DNA of 41,446 nt. Origin: Parvibaculaceae bacterium. GTDB taxonomy: Bacteria; Pseudomonadota; Alphaproteobacteria; Parvibaculales; Parvibaculaceae. The DNA is taken from assembly GCA_029209985.1 (NCBI GenBank), contig JARGNZ010000028.1:1-41446 (forward strand). The letters run 5' to 3'. This document shows, piece after piece, positions 33,194-41,446 of the stretch. The translations under genes and the position numbers were made by a program. The first letter of the stretch is position 1, and every line of letters begins with the position of its first letter. Under the pieces are notes generated by a model, which saw nothing but the letters and a program-made list of their open reading frames with translations, made no database searches and was not told where the DNA came from.

Positions 33194-33200
33194 GGGCACC

Positions 33201-36200
33201 ATGTTCAAATCTATTCTCATCGCCAACCGGGGCGAAATAGCCCGACGTGTCATCAAAACTGTGCAGGCTATGGGCTTGCGTGCTGTCGCGATTTATTCAG
33301 AAGCAGACCGCCACGCGCTTCATGTGCATGATGCGGATGATGCTTTCTGTGTCGGGCCTGCCCCGGTTTCAGAAAGCTACCTAAACATTGATGCCATCTT
33401 AAAAATCTGCCTCGACCACAAAATCGATGCCGTGCATCCCGGCTATGGCTTTCTCAGCGAAAATGCCTCCTTTGCTGAAACCCTGAGCGCACATGGGATC
33501 GCTTTTATCGGCCCCTCACCGGCGCAGCTTCGCGATTTCGGCATCAAGCACACCGCACGGGCGCTTGCGCAAGAGGCCAGTGTGCCGCTTTTGCCGGGCA
33601 CCGATTTGCTTGCCGACCTTGAGGACGCGTTAGGCGCTGCGGAGCGCATTGGCTATCCTGTTATGCTAAAAAGTACCGCTGGGGGTGGCGGTATCGGCTT
33701 GCAACTCTGTCAGAACAGCGACGCGCTGCGCCGAGCCTTTGACACTGTGCAACGCCAAGCGCAAGCCAACTTTGGCAACGCGGGTGTTTTTCTGGAAAAA
33801 TTTGTCGCCACCGCACGTCACATTGAAGTGCAAATTTTTGGCGATGGGGCAGGCGGCGTTGTCACCCTTGGAGAACGCGATTGTTCTTTGCAACGACGCA
33901 ATCAAAAAATTGTCGAAGAAACCCCAGCCCCCGGCCTCAGCGCACAACAACAACAGGCGTTGGCTGATGCGGCCCGCCGCCTCGGTGAAAAAGTAAACTA
34001 TGTCTCGGCTGGCACTGTAGAATTTATCTACGATATGTCTGACAATAATTTTTACTTCCTCGAAGTAAATACGCGTCTGCAAGTCGAGCATGGCATCACC
34101 GAAGCTGTCTTTAATGTGGACCTTGTCGAGTGGATGATCCGGCAAGCGGGGGGCACCATGCCCGCGCTCGACACCCTGTCGCTCATACGTTCAGGTGCTG
34201 CGATAGAGGTGCGTATCAATGCAGAAGACCCCGCCCGCGATTTCCTACCAAGTGTTGGCCGCCTCACGGAGGTACGCTTTCCCGACGATGCGCGGGTTGA
34301 TACGTGGATTGAAACAGGCACGCATATCACCTCACACTATGACTCGCTGTTGGGCAAACTCATTGTCACAGGCGCGTCGCGCGCAGAGGCCCTGAGCAAC
34401 CTCCAGCAGGCGCTTAAAGAGACAGCCCTCTACGGCATTGAAAATAATTTAGATTATCTCAGCGTCATCGCCTCCTCTTCTATGTTTGAGACAGCTGCTG
34501 TCAGCACCCATGCGCTGGCGCACTTAGACTACCAACCACACCGCATTGAAGTGCTGTCTCCGGGTGCGCAATCGACGGTACAAGATCTACCGGGCCGCAT
34601 TGGCTATTGGGCTGTTGGCGTGCCCCCGAGCGGTCCCATGGACGCGCTCTCGTTTCAACTTGCAAACCGGCTGGTCGGCAACGCCGCTGAAACCGCAGCC
34701 CTTGAATGCACACTGACCGGGCCTACTCTCAAGTTCTATGCCCCGACGACCATTGCGCTTACCGGCGCTCACATGGGTGCAAAACTGAATGGCACCCCTG
34801 TGGCCCATCACGTTGCCCTCTCAGTTCCTGCGGACAGTATTTTAGAACTTGGCGAGATTGAAGGGGCGGGTAATAGAACCTATTTAGCGGTGCGCCACGG
34901 TATCGACGCCCCTCTTTATCTGGGTAGTCGCTCCACCTTCGTGCTTGGGCAATTTGGCGGGCATGGGACAGGTGCTTTACGTACGGGCAGCGTGCTTCGG
35001 ATAAACCGGGACGGTGCCGTGTCTGCTCCCTTGGATCACATTGCCCCTGACAGCAAGCCCGCCCTCACACGGGAATGGGAATTGGGTGTGCTCTATGGTC
35101 CTCACGGGGCGCCGGACTTTTTCACCGAAAGCGACATCGACACTTTCTTCTCTCACCCCTATGAAGTGCACTTTAACAGCGCACGAACAGGTGTGCGGCT
35201 TGTCGGCCCTAAGCCTGACTGGGCGCGCAAAGATGGGGGAGAAGCAGGTCTTCATCCCTCTAATATCCATGACAACGCCTACGCCGTCGGGACCATCGAT
35301 TTTACCGGCGACATGCCCATCATTTTGGGACCCGATGGTCCAAGCCTTGGCGGCTTCGTCTGCCCGGCCACTTTAGCGGACGCCGAAAAATGGAAAATGG
35401 GACAGCTTCGCCCCGGCGATACCGTGCGCTTCAAACGGCTTACCGTTGCCAACGCATTGGCCTTGCAAACCGCGCAGGCTGATATTCTTGCGGAACCAGA
35501 TCGAGTGCCCCCCACCAGAGGCCTCCTTCGCAGTAAGTTACCAGAAACAGACAGTGCGATACTTGGGCGTGGGATGACGCACGGCATTCAAATTTGTTAC
35601 CGCCGCGCAGGCAGCTCTTCCCTTCTGGTGGAGATGGGCGATCTTGTTTTGGACTTCAAACTTCGTTTCCAAGTCACCGCGCTTATGACATGGCTTGAGG
35701 CGGAGGCACCGGCTGGGATTATTGACCTGACGCCGGGCATTCGCTCTCTCCAGGTTCATTATGACCCCACGGTGCTTTCTACGGATCGATTGCTTGCGCT
35801 GTTAAAAGCAAGCGAAACAGAAATGCCCCGAGCAGAAGATGTGGTCGTGCCAAGCCGTACTGTCCACCTGCCTTTGAGCTGGCGCGATGAGCAAACCGAG
35901 TTGGCAATGCGCAAGTACCAAGAGCTTGTGTATGAAAAAGCCCCCTGGTGTCCGTCTAATGTCGAATTTATTCGGCGCATCAACGGCCTGCCTGATGAGC
36001 AAGCTGTGAAAGACATTATCTTTGATGCCGATTACATGGTTCTAGGGCTGGGTGATGTGTATCTGGGTGCCCCGGTTGCCACACCGCTTGACCCGCGCCA
36101 CCGGCTGGTGACGACGAAATACAATCCTGCCCGCACATGGACCCCAGAAAATGCGGTCGGCATCGGGGGGGCCTATATGTGTGTTTACGGCATGGAGGGC

Positions 36201-36809
36201 CCAGGCGGCTATCAACTCTTTGGACGCACGGTGCAGGTCTGGAGCACATGGCAACAACGAGGAAGTTTTGAACAAGGCACCCCGTGGTTGTTACGTTTTT
36301 TTGATCGCATCAAATTCTTTGAGGTCAGCTCTGAAGAACTTGCCGATGCAAGAGACGCGTTCACGAATGGCAGTTACACAGTGCAGATTGACGAAGGCAC
36401 GTTCACACTCAGTGAGCATGAGGCGCTTCTTAAAGCAGAAGCCCCATCCATTGCCCGTTTCAAAACTCAACAGCAAACGGCCTTTGAAGCAGAACGCACT
36501 CGGTGGCGGGAAAGCGGCTTAGATGCCGAGCTGATCGACGATGTTTTTGAAATCGCAGACAACAGCGTTGATATGCCGGACAACGGATTTGCCGTTGATG
36601 CCTCCCTTCCGGGTAGTGTTTGGAAAATACTCGTTAAACCAGGCGAAACAGTTGAGGCGGGGGCACCTGTCATGATCCTTGAGAGTATGAAAATGGAGCT
36701 TGAAGTCACCACACCCAAAACGGGCATCGTTCACAGTGTTCTTTGTAAACCCGGACAAACCATAGAGGCAGGACAAGCGGTCTTGGTAATGACACATGAT
36801 GAAAATTGA
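33201..36809 (+). CDS. Biotin-dependent urea/guanidine carboxylase
   Basis: A 1202-residue multidomain enzyme. The biotin carboxylase part spans about 1-445 (ILIANRGEIARRVI, KSTAGGGGIGLQL, EVNTRLQVEHGITE). A KipA/AHS2-type carboxyltransferase half starts near 448 (VLSPGAQSTVQDLPG), and an AHS1-type half near 800. A C-terminal biotinyl domain has ESMKMELE with biotinyl Lys1164. This architecture is that of urea carboxylase. Members encoded with DUF1989 pairs and guanidine riboswitches prefer guanidine, forming carboxyguanidine from bicarbonate and ATP. Seven bases follow the deiminase gene, and the 3' end overlaps the allophanate hydrolase by 14 bases. Guanidine preference is inferred from context. 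Confidence 0.92.
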   Translation: MFKSILIANRGEIARRVIKTVQAMGLRAVAIYSEADRHALHVHDADDAFCVGPAPVSESYLNIDAILKICLDHKIDAVHPGYGFLSENASFAETLSAHGIAFIGPSPAQLRDFGIKHTARALAQEASVPLLPGTDLLADLEDALGAAERIGYPVMLKSTAGGGGIGLQLCQNSDALRRAFDTVQRQAQANFGNAGVFLEKFVATARHIEVQIFGDGAGGVVTLGERDCSLQRRNQKIVEETPAPGLSAQQQQALADAARRLGEKVNYVSAGTVEFIYDMSDNNFYFLEVNTRLQVEHGITEAVFNVDLVEWMIRQAGGTMPALDTLSLIRSGAAIEVRINAEDPARDFLPSVGRLTEVRFPDDARVDTWIETGTHITSHYDSLLGKLIVTGASRAEALSNLQQALKETALYGIENNLDYLSVIASSSMFETAAVSTHALAHLDYQPHRIEVLSPGAQSTVQDLPGRIGYWAVGVPPSGPMDALSFQLANRLVGNAAETAALECTLTGPTLKFYAPTTIALTGAHMGAKLNGTPVAHHVALSVPADSILELGEIEGAGNRTYLAVRHGIDAPLYLGSRSTFVLGQFGGHGTGALRTGSVLRINRDGAVSAPLDHIAPDSKPALTREWELGVLYGPHGAPDFFTESDIDTFFSHPYEVHFNSARTGVRLVGPKPDWARKDGGEAGLHPSNIHDNAYAVGTIDFTGDMPIILGPDGPSLGGFVCPATLADAEKWKMGQLRPGDTVRFKRLTVANALALQTAQADILAEPDRVPPTRGLLRSKLPETDSAILGRGMTHGIQICYRRAGSSSLLVEMGDLVLDFKLRFQVTALMTWLEAEAPAGIIDLTPGIRSLQVHYDPTVLSTDRLLALLKASETEMPRAEDVVVPSRTVHLPLSWRDEQTELAMRKYQELVYEKAPWCPSNVEFIRRINGLPDEQAVKDIIFDADYMVLGLGDVYLGAPVATPLDPRHRLVTTKYNPARTWTPENAVGIGGAYMCVYGMEGPGGYQLFGRTVQVWSTWQQRGSFEQGTPWLLRFFDRIKFFEVSSEELADARDAFTNGSYTVQIDEGTFTLSEHEALLKAEAPSIARFKTQQQTAFEAERTRWRESGLDAELIDDVFEIADNSVDMPDNGFAVDASLPGSVWKILVKPGETVEAGAPVMILESMKMELEVTTPKTGIVHSVLCKPGQTIEAGQAVLVMTHDEN

Positions 36810-38577
36810 CTTGCAAATTGACGCACTGGCGCAAGCCTATTTGACGGGCGACCTTACCCCCGCAGATGTGATCAACGATGTATATGACCGCATTGAAGCG
36901 TGTCCTGATCCATCCATTTGGATCAGCCTTCTTCCTCGGGAGGATGCATTAGCCACTGCGGTCTCTCTTGGCGTGCCCCATCCAGACAAGCCGCTCTTTG
37001 GTGTGCCCTTTGCTGTGAAAGACAATATCGATTGCACAGAGACAGCCACAACGGCCGGATGCCCTTCCTTTGCTTATCAGCCAAGAGCAGATGCCACAGT
37101 GGTCGCACGGTTGCGCGCAGCGGGGGCGATTTTGATTGGGAAAACAAATCTGGATCAATTTGCCACCGGCCTTGTGGGCACACGCTCCCCTTACGGCGTG
37201 CCCCGGTCTGCGTTTAACGATGCCTATATTTCTGGTGGCTCCAGCAGCGGTTCTGCTGTTGCTGTTGCCAGAGGGTTGGTGTCTTTTGCCTTAGGCACAG
37301 ACACCGCCGGATCGGGCCGCGTACCGGCTGGATTTAACAACATCGTCGGGTGGAAGCCGACCCGTGGCTTACTGAGCACTTATGGGGTTGTGCCTGCGTG
37401 CCGGTCTTTAGACTGCGTGAGTGTTTTTGCAGGGTCGTGCGGCGCTGCAGCCCTCGTCAAAAAAGTAAGCGCAGGCTTTGATCCAAAAGACCCCTTTTCT
37501 CGCCCCGCTGAAAGCTCTCCCCTTGTGGGCGATACGTTTGCTTTCGGCGTTCTCAATTCTGATAGTCGGATCTTCTTTGGTGATGCTGGGAGCGAGCAGC
37601 TTTATAATCAATCGATTGAGGTCTTGCAGGCGCTGGGCGGCACCCCGGTGGACATTGATTATACCCCCTTCGCTGAAATGGCTGAGCTGTTATATACGGG
37701 ACCTTGGGTGGCGGAACGCTATGCTGCTGTCGGTGATCATGTTACGCTGGCCCATGGTGACATTGATCCGACGGTTGCCCACATTGTTTCCCACGCGAAT
37801 GCACATTCGGCTGTTGATGCTTTTAAGGGGCAATACAGACTTTCTGAACTACAGCGCCTCATCGATCAGACATGGCACCAGATGGATGTTTTCCTTCTGC
37901 CCACCTCGCCCACAACCTATACCGTTGAGGAGATTGCCGCAGACCCCATCACACTTAATTCCCGTTTAGGAACCTACACCAACTTTGTGAACCTTGCAGA
38001 CTGCGCGGCCCTTGCTGTACCGGCTGGCTTTGTGGATGACTTACCGCGTGGTGTCACCCTTGTGGGCCCTGCCTTTACGGATGATGATTTGTTGGCACTG
38101 GGCGATCGACTGCATCGCCAACTTCTTCCCGCCCCTCACATTGGTGCCACTGATACGCCGGTGTGTCCCTCCCCTTCTCTCCCGAAGAGCGGCATTCCCT
38201 TGGCCGTTGTCGGCGCGCACCTCACTGGGCAGCCCCTCAACCACCAGTTAACGGACCTCAATGCCAAGCACGTGGCCACAACGACAACCAGCGATGCCTA
38301 TCGTCTTTATGCCTTGAACAATACAACACCAGCCAAGCCCGGTTTGGCACGGGCGCAAGACGGTGTAAAAATCGCCGTCGAGGTATGGACCTTGAGTGAC
38401 GCTGCATTCGGTCGCTTCTGCGCCATGGTCCCCGCCCCTTTGGGCATCGGCAATGTTGAGCTTGCCGATGGCACATGGGTTAAAGGGTTCATCTGCGAAA
38501 ACATCGCCCTTGGTGATGCCACAGACATCACCACTCATGGTGGTTGGAAAGCTTACCTGGCGCTTGCGAATTCTTAA
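36796..38577 (+). CDS. atzF: Allophanate hydrolase
   Basis: A 593-residue amidase-signature enzyme that hydrolyses allophanate to ammonia and CO2, the last step of guanidine or urea carboxylase pathways. The Ser-cisSer-Lys triad is Lys75 (FAVKDNID), Ser149 (SGGSSSGSA) and Ser173 (TDTAGSGRVPA), with the same spacing as in characterised AtzF. A C-terminal domain of about 130 residues (from PLAVVGAHLTGQPLNHQL) is also typical of the full-length form and may process the intermediate product. The ATG overlaps the carboxylase end; a second ATG follows directly. Last gene of the operon, with a hairpin after it. Confidence 0.94.
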   Translation: MMKIDLQIDALAQAYLTGDLTPADVINDVYDRIEACPDPSIWISLLPREDALATAVSLGVPHPDKPLFGVPFAVKDNIDCTETATTAGCPSFAYQPRADATVVARLRAAGAILIGKTNLDQFATGLVGTRSPYGVPRSAFNDAYISGGSSSGSAVAVARGLVSFALGTDTAGSGRVPAGFNNIVGWKPTRGLLSTYGVVPACRSLDCVSVFAGSCGAAALVKKVSAGFDPKDPFSRPAESSPLVGDTFAFGVLNSDSRIFFGDAGSEQLYNQSIEVLQALGGTPVDIDYTPFAEMAELLYTGPWVAERYAAVGDHVTLAHGDIDPTVAHIVSHANAHSAVDAFKGQYRLSELQRLIDQTWHQMDVFLLPTSPTTYTVEEIAADPITLNSRLGTYTNFVNLADCAALAVPAGFVDDLPRGVTLVGPAFTDDDLLALGDRLHRQLLPAPHIGATDTPVCPSPSLPKSGIPLAVVGAHLTGQPLNHQLTDLNAKHVATTTTSDAYRLYALNNTTPAKPGLARAQDGVKIAVEVWTLSDAAFGRFCAMVPAPLGIGNVELADGTWVKGFICENIALGDATDITTHGGWKAYLALANS

Positions 38578-38599
38578 GCACCTACAAACAAAATGATTC

Positions 38600-38638
38600 A
38601 AGGCATATGGGTGAAGTGACTTTCTCCCCATATGCCTT
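38600..38638. terminator. Hairpin between convergent allophanate hydrolase and nitroreductase genes
   Basis: AAGGCATATGGG (38600-38611) pairs perfectly with CCCATATGCCTT (38627-38638) around a 15-base loop, in the gap between convergent genes. Neither side has a strong U tract (the minus side has TTGAATCATTTTG), so termination may be imperfect. Confidence 0.65.
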
Positions 38639-38665
38639 CACACTTGTGCACACTTTTCTTTCAGC

Positions 38666-39343
38666 CTAGTCGTCAAAGCCGATAAAGACAGCCGCCTCGT
38701 CAACGCTTTTTCGTTCTGAAACCACTGCGTTCGCCGGGAAAGTTTCATCCGGCCAGCCAAGGGCGATTGCTTTCATAATCACTTGATCTTCGGCAATGCC
38801 TGCATGTTCGCGCACGACAGGAGATTGCATAATGCCTTGGCTATTAATCACCGCCCCAAGGCCGCGCGACCAGGCCGCATTCACCAGCGCGGTTGTCACG
38901 GCACCACAATCAAACGCGGTGTCGTCGCTTTCCGCTAGGGAGCGGTCGTATGTCACAATCACACAAACCGGTGCATCAAATTGGCGGAACCCCCGCAACA
39001 CCCAGTCTTGGCGTTTGTCTTTATCATCGCGGGCGATCCCCATAGCCGCAAATAATTGCTTGGCAACGCCGACTTGTCTGTCCCGGTGCTTACCTTCGAA
39101 AGCCTGACCGGTCCGAAATTCACGCGATTGCGGAACTCCTGCCATGGTCCGCTCTGTATTACCGGCGCGAATGCGGTCCAATGGTTCGCCCGAAAGCACG
39201 TAGAAACTCCAAGGCTGAGTGTTCATCGACGAGGGGGCACGCATCGCCAATGTCAAAATTTCTTCTACAAGTGCTTTTGGAACGGGTTCGGGTTTATAGC
39301 CGCGGATACTCCGGCGGCCCAAAATGACGTCATCAAACTGCAT
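38666..39343 (-). CDS. Nitroreductase-family flavoprotein
   Basis: A 225-residue FMN-binding protein. The N-terminal motif is RRSIRGYKPEPVP (10-22), with APSSMNTQPWSFYVL (36-50) for flavin binding. A central region has FDCGAVTTALVNAAWSRGLGAV and the tail is IALGWPDETFPAN. These are standard blocks of the nitroreductase superfamily, dimeric NAD(P)H-dependent enzymes acting on nitro compounds, quinones or enones. Nothing in the sequence fixes the substrate. It is transcribed alone, convergent with the guanidine operon and divergent from the TetR gene at 39606. AGGAAT lies upstream of the ATG. Confidence 0.9.
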   Translation of the reverse strand: MQFDDVILGRRSIRGYKPEPVPKALVEEILTLAMRAPSSMNTQPWSFYVLSGEPLDRIRAGNTERTMAGVPQSREFRTGQAFEGKHRDRQVGVAKQLFAAMGIARDDKDKRQDWVLRGFRQFDAPVCVIVTYDRSLAESDDTAFDCGAVTTALVNAAWSRGLGAVINSQGIMQSPVVREHAGIAEDQVIMKAIALGWPDETFPANAVVSERKSVDEAAVFIGFDD

Positions 39344-39605
39344 CAGATATTCCTAAGATTGTTTGCCTCAGCAAAGCATTTTAATTGATTATATTTGCAG
39401 GACTGTACACATCGCATAGGATAGAGACCACTTCAAAAATCATCTATTGGCCTGTCTTCAGGTATCGGCCCTTTATAAGGCCTGTCTGTATTTGAATTGT
39501 GAGCGGAAAAGTTCTAAAGCTATGCCAAGCTGTCGTGGCTTACCAATGCCACAGCCCATATGATCCTTAAAATAGCGATGCCTCCGGCATATGAAAGTGT
39601 AGTGA

Positions 39606-40268
39606 ATGGTTGAGGGAAAGCCCAAACGTATTCGTCGATCCGCTGATGAATCCCGGCACCATATTCTAGAAGCCGCAGAAAGCGTTTTGCTTGAACAAGG
39701 GCATGGGGCGCTCCACCTTGTGACGATTGCCAAGCAAGCGGGCATGGCTCATTCCACGCTTCTGCACCATTTTGGAGATATCGAATCCCTCAAGCTGGCG
39801 CTTGTCACCCGTGTTCAGAAAATTGTTTTGCGGGAAGTTTTAGAAAAGCTGCAACCGCGCCATGGGGAAGAATTCGACATTAAGGAGCTTGTCTCCTTCG
39901 TATTTGCGCGGATCAGCGACAGCGGGCATGCCCGTCTGTTTGCGTGGCTTGCCGCCTCCAAACCGGACGCCTCGCTCTGGGACTTAGAAGAGGGGCAAGA
40001 GGTGAAGCGCCTGATCGGCGAGCTGAAAAAGACATTGGCACAGCGCATTGAAGAACACCGCGCGGCGACACAATTTATTGCCCCTGAGAACTTTTCAAAG
40101 TCAGAAGAACAAGCCTCCGCGATTCTCGTTTTGGTGATTTCCGCTGTTTTTGGGCATGGCATTGTCGATACATTTTTGCCCGATGCTTTGGGCCTCGATG
40201 GGGACTTTTTTCGCCATCAATTTGTTGATTGGCTCTCAAATACGCTCGCAACAGACGTTAATTCATAA
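39606..40268 (+). CDS. TetR-family regulator next to the COG3687 gene
   Basis: A 220-residue regulator. The DNA-binding domain is at about 12-62 (ADESRHHILEAAESVLLEQG, TIAKQAGMAHSTLLHHFGDIESL). The C-terminal ligand domain is hydrophobic near its end (AILVLVISAVFGHGIVDTFLP). It is 136 bases upstream of the COG3687 gene on the same strand. The gap contains a 6-bp-arm inverted repeat spanning a probable promoter, so repression of that gene is likely. Effector unknown. The 262-bp gap upstream, shared with the divergent nitroreductase gene, has no clear operator; GGCCTGTCT occurs twice there, about 30 bases apart. Confidence 0.88.
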   Translation: MVEGKPKRIRRSADESRHHILEAAESVLLEQGHGALHLVTIAKQAGMAHSTLLHHFGDIESLKLALVTRVQKIVLREVLEKLQPRHGEEFDIKELVSFVFARISDSGHARLFAWLAASKPDASLWDLEEGQEVKRLIGELKKTLAQRIEEHRAATQFIAPENFSKSEEQASAILVLVISAVFGHGIVDTFLPDALGLDGDFFRHQFVDWLSNTLATDVNS

Positions 40269-40332
40269 CATTTTTCAGACAGCAAGGCCGCCCCTCCCTC
40301 AACGCGTGCTTTTTTCAATCGACATTGTTGAC

Positions 40333-40367
40333 GATAGTATTGACATTAATTTCAGTATGACTATCTT
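40333..40367 (+). promoter_or_regulatory. Sigma-70-like promoter overlapped by an inverted repeat
   Basis: TTGACA (40340-40345) and TATCTT (40362-40367) are spaced by 16 bases, about 40 bases upstream of the COG3687 start. GATAGT (40333-40338) and ACTATC (40360-40365) form an inverted repeat bracketing both elements, a layout suited to repression by the adjacent TetR protein. Confidence 0.5.
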
Positions 40368-40404
40368 GAGGGATGCTTCTCTCCTCCCTGTTGAAGGAAA
40401 TCAC

Positions 40405-41247
40405 ATGACGACTTTGAGCACCACGCCAACTGATGTTGACATGACACCGCGCAATATGAGCTTTGATTTAGAACATGCCCTGAAGGGGGATTGGCACAGC
40501 CAAGACCCGTTTAAGACGGCCTTTTTCAACGCCATGTCGATGCTATTCCCCATTGGTGAGAAACATTTCATCGACAGTGTGGCAAAGTTCAAAGATCGCG
40601 TGACAGATGAGAAACTGTTGGCAGAAGTGCGTAAGTTTACGATCCAAGAAGCCATGCACACGCGCGAGCACCGCAAATTCAATCAGCGTCTTTGCCAGTT
40701 GCGCGGCTATGACCTAGACCTCATGGAAGATCGGCTGACGGCGGATCAAGACCGCCTCAAAGAAGAGCTGCCCCCTATTGTGGGTCTCTATACCACGGTT
40801 GCGTATGAGCATTTCACGGCAATTATGGCAGACCGCTTGTTGCGCGACCCACGTATTCTGGAAGGCTCAGATCCTGCCCTTCTGCCCATGTGGCGCTGGC
40901 ATGCCTATGAGGAAACCGAGCACAAAGCCGTTGCCTTTGATGTGCTGACTGTTGCAGGGGGCACCCATGAGGCGCGGAAAAAAACCATGCGCCTTGTCAC
41001 CCTTCGCTTTACGCAACATATGATTTTTAACATCAACCATATGTTGAAGAGTGATGGATATTCCTTCTTCCAACGGCTGAAAATATGGGCCGGTGGCCTC
41101 AAGTGGTTGTTCCAGCGCGATGGCTTTTTACGCAGCCTCAAAAGCGACTTCCTCGACTACTTCAAAGCCGACTTCCACCCATGGCAACACGACAACCGGG
41201 AACTTCTCGTTAGCTTTGAAAAAGAAATCAAAGCTTTGGCGGCATAG
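40405..41247 (+). CDS. COG3687 'predicted metal-dependent hydrolase' with a diiron-like motif
   Basis: A 280-residue protein from MTTLSTTPTDVD. GAAGGAAA precedes the ATG; the longer reading frame upstream is non-conserved and covers the promoter. Recognisable family strings are FPIGEKHFI, IQEAMHTREH, AYEHFTAIMAD and WHAYEETEHKAVAFD. The family (PF10118) is labelled metal-dependent hydrolase. The residues Glu52, Glu82-x-x-His85, Glu135 and Glu170-x-x-His173 reproduce the E, ExxH, E, ExxH pattern of four-helix diiron proteins, so an oxidative role is possible. A TetR regulator precedes it and a strong terminator follows. Such genes are common in lipid- and hydrocarbon-degrading proteobacteria. 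Confidence 0.85.
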   Translation: MTTLSTTPTDVDMTPRNMSFDLEHALKGDWHSQDPFKTAFFNAMSMLFPIGEKHFIDSVAKFKDRVTDEKLLAEVRKFTIQEAMHTREHRKFNQRLCQLRGYDLDLMEDRLTADQDRLKEELPPIVGLYTTVAYEHFTAIMADRLLRDPRILEGSDPALLPMWRWHAYEETEHKAVAFDVLTVAGGTHEARKKTMRLVTLRFTQHMIFNINHMLKSDGYSFFQRLKIWAGGLKWLFQRDGFLRSLKSDFLDYFKADFHPWQHDNRELLVSFEKEIKALAA

Positions 41248-41261
41248 GCTAAGTGCTTTCA

Positions 41262-41302
41262 CATCTAGGCCAAAGGTCCCCTTTTGACTTTTGGCCTAGA
41301 TG
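41262..41302. terminator. Bidirectional terminator hairpin
   Basis: CATCTAGGCCAAA (41262-41274) pairs perfectly with TTTGGCCTAGATG (41290-41302) around a 15-base loop, 15 bases after the COG3687 stop. CTTTCC follows on the plus strand. It separates this gene from the convergent partial gene at the window end. Confidence 0.75.
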
Positions 41303-41372
41303 CTTTCCAAAGAAATATCTTTGCTCAACAGACCTTGTGCTCAGCGATTAGATCCGGTCATGAGCAAATATC

Positions 41373-41446
41373 TCAACTCTCTCTGTTTTTGATACTCGCA
41401 AACGCCTCAAGGGCTCTGGCGCGGGCGAATTTTCGCTCAATGATCG
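41373..41446 (-). CDS. Partial CDS, C-terminus of an unidentified gene
   Basis: Reading in from the right edge on the minus strand, an open frame gives 23 residues, beginning IIERKFARARALEAFAS and ending REST-like before TGA (the last residues read NRES). The helical, charged composition looks like a real protein end, and a terminator lies between it and the convergent neighbour. The family cannot be assigned. Confidence 0.45.
   Translation of the reverse strand, partial: IIERKFARARALEAFASIKNRES

Noticed and set aside
33042-33200. N-terminal extension of the carboxylase reading frame
   Set aside because: It overlaps the DUF1989 gene in another frame. The conserved biotin-carboxylase start (MFKSILIANRGEIA) begins at 33201.
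39450-39490. GGCCTGTCT direct repeats as an operator or CRISPR-like element
   Set aside because: Only two short copies exist, with no regular spacing or further units.
39495-39507. AATTGTGAGCGGA, identical to the left part of the E. coli lac operator
   Set aside because: The right half is missing, there is no LacI-type gene or sugar gene nearby, and a 13-base match can arise by chance.
40150-40404. N-terminal extension of the COG3687 reading frame
   Set aside because: It overlaps the TetR gene end and the promoter/inverted repeat; the ATG at 40405 has a good ribosome site.

Overview
The window looks like a chromosomal accessory or catabolic region of a Gram-negative, aerobic, heterotrophic proteobacterium. 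An alphaproteobacterium is my best guess, from FecIR-type signalling, DUF1302/DUF1329 outer-membrane proteins, several TetR-controlled CoA-degradation genes and moderate GC. This rests on gene content only and is uncertain. There are no rRNA, tRNA, IS, phage or CRISPR features.

Layout. (1) 1-4751: an iron-type signalling locus on the minus strand, with an ECF sigma factor, a FecR-like anti-sigma, a TonB-dependent transducer and small inner-membrane proteins; a Fur-like box and an ECF-like promoter are visible. (2) 4769-7350: a minus-strand SDR / NTF2-like / VOC trio divergent from a TetR regulator, with two near-identical 17-bp palindromes between them. (3) 7427-10527: a DUF1329/DUF1302 envelope pair. 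(4) 10636-19469: a complete non-phosphorylating L-fucose pathway (cytoplasmic GH29 fucosidase, mutarotase, fucose dehydrogenase, fuconolactonase, FucD, 2-keto-3-deoxy-L-fuconate dehydrogenase, FAH-type hydrolase) with an IclR regulator and a second enolase-superfamily enzyme of unknown substrate. No sugar permease is present. (5) 19645-22330: a DUF2946 protein and an OprC-like copper receptor that keeps both the CxxxM and HxM copper motifs. (6) 22557-28409: a feruloyl-CoA-synthase-like ligase and TetR facing an acyl-CoA dehydrogenase / SDR / APH-like kinase operon, which looks like a split ACAD10/11 system. (7) 28737-38577: a guanidine assimilation operon. (8) 38666-41446: a nitroreductase, a TetR and a COG3687 protein with a diiron-like ligand pattern, plus the tail of another gene.

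The most interesting part is region 7. A guanidine-I (ykkC) riboswitch precedes a NitT/TauT-type ABC transporter. A second, unrelated aptamer then lies inside the same operon, at 31693-31752. It has the form of a guanidine-II (mini-ykkC) riboswitch: two hairpins, each with an ACGA tetraloop. It sits directly before the paired DUF1989 proteins (carboxyguanidine deiminase), the urea/guanidine carboxylase and allophanate hydrolase. Transport and catabolism would therefore be controlled by two structurally different sensors of the same ligand within one transcription unit, possibly below a nitrogen-type sigma-54 promoter.

In the fucose region, L-fucose would be oxidised to the lactone, hydrolysed, dehydrated, oxidised again and cleaved to pyruvate and lactate. 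In region 6 the predicted logic is CoA activation, phosphorylation of a hydroxyl and removal of the phosphate by an unusual acyl-CoA dehydrogenase.
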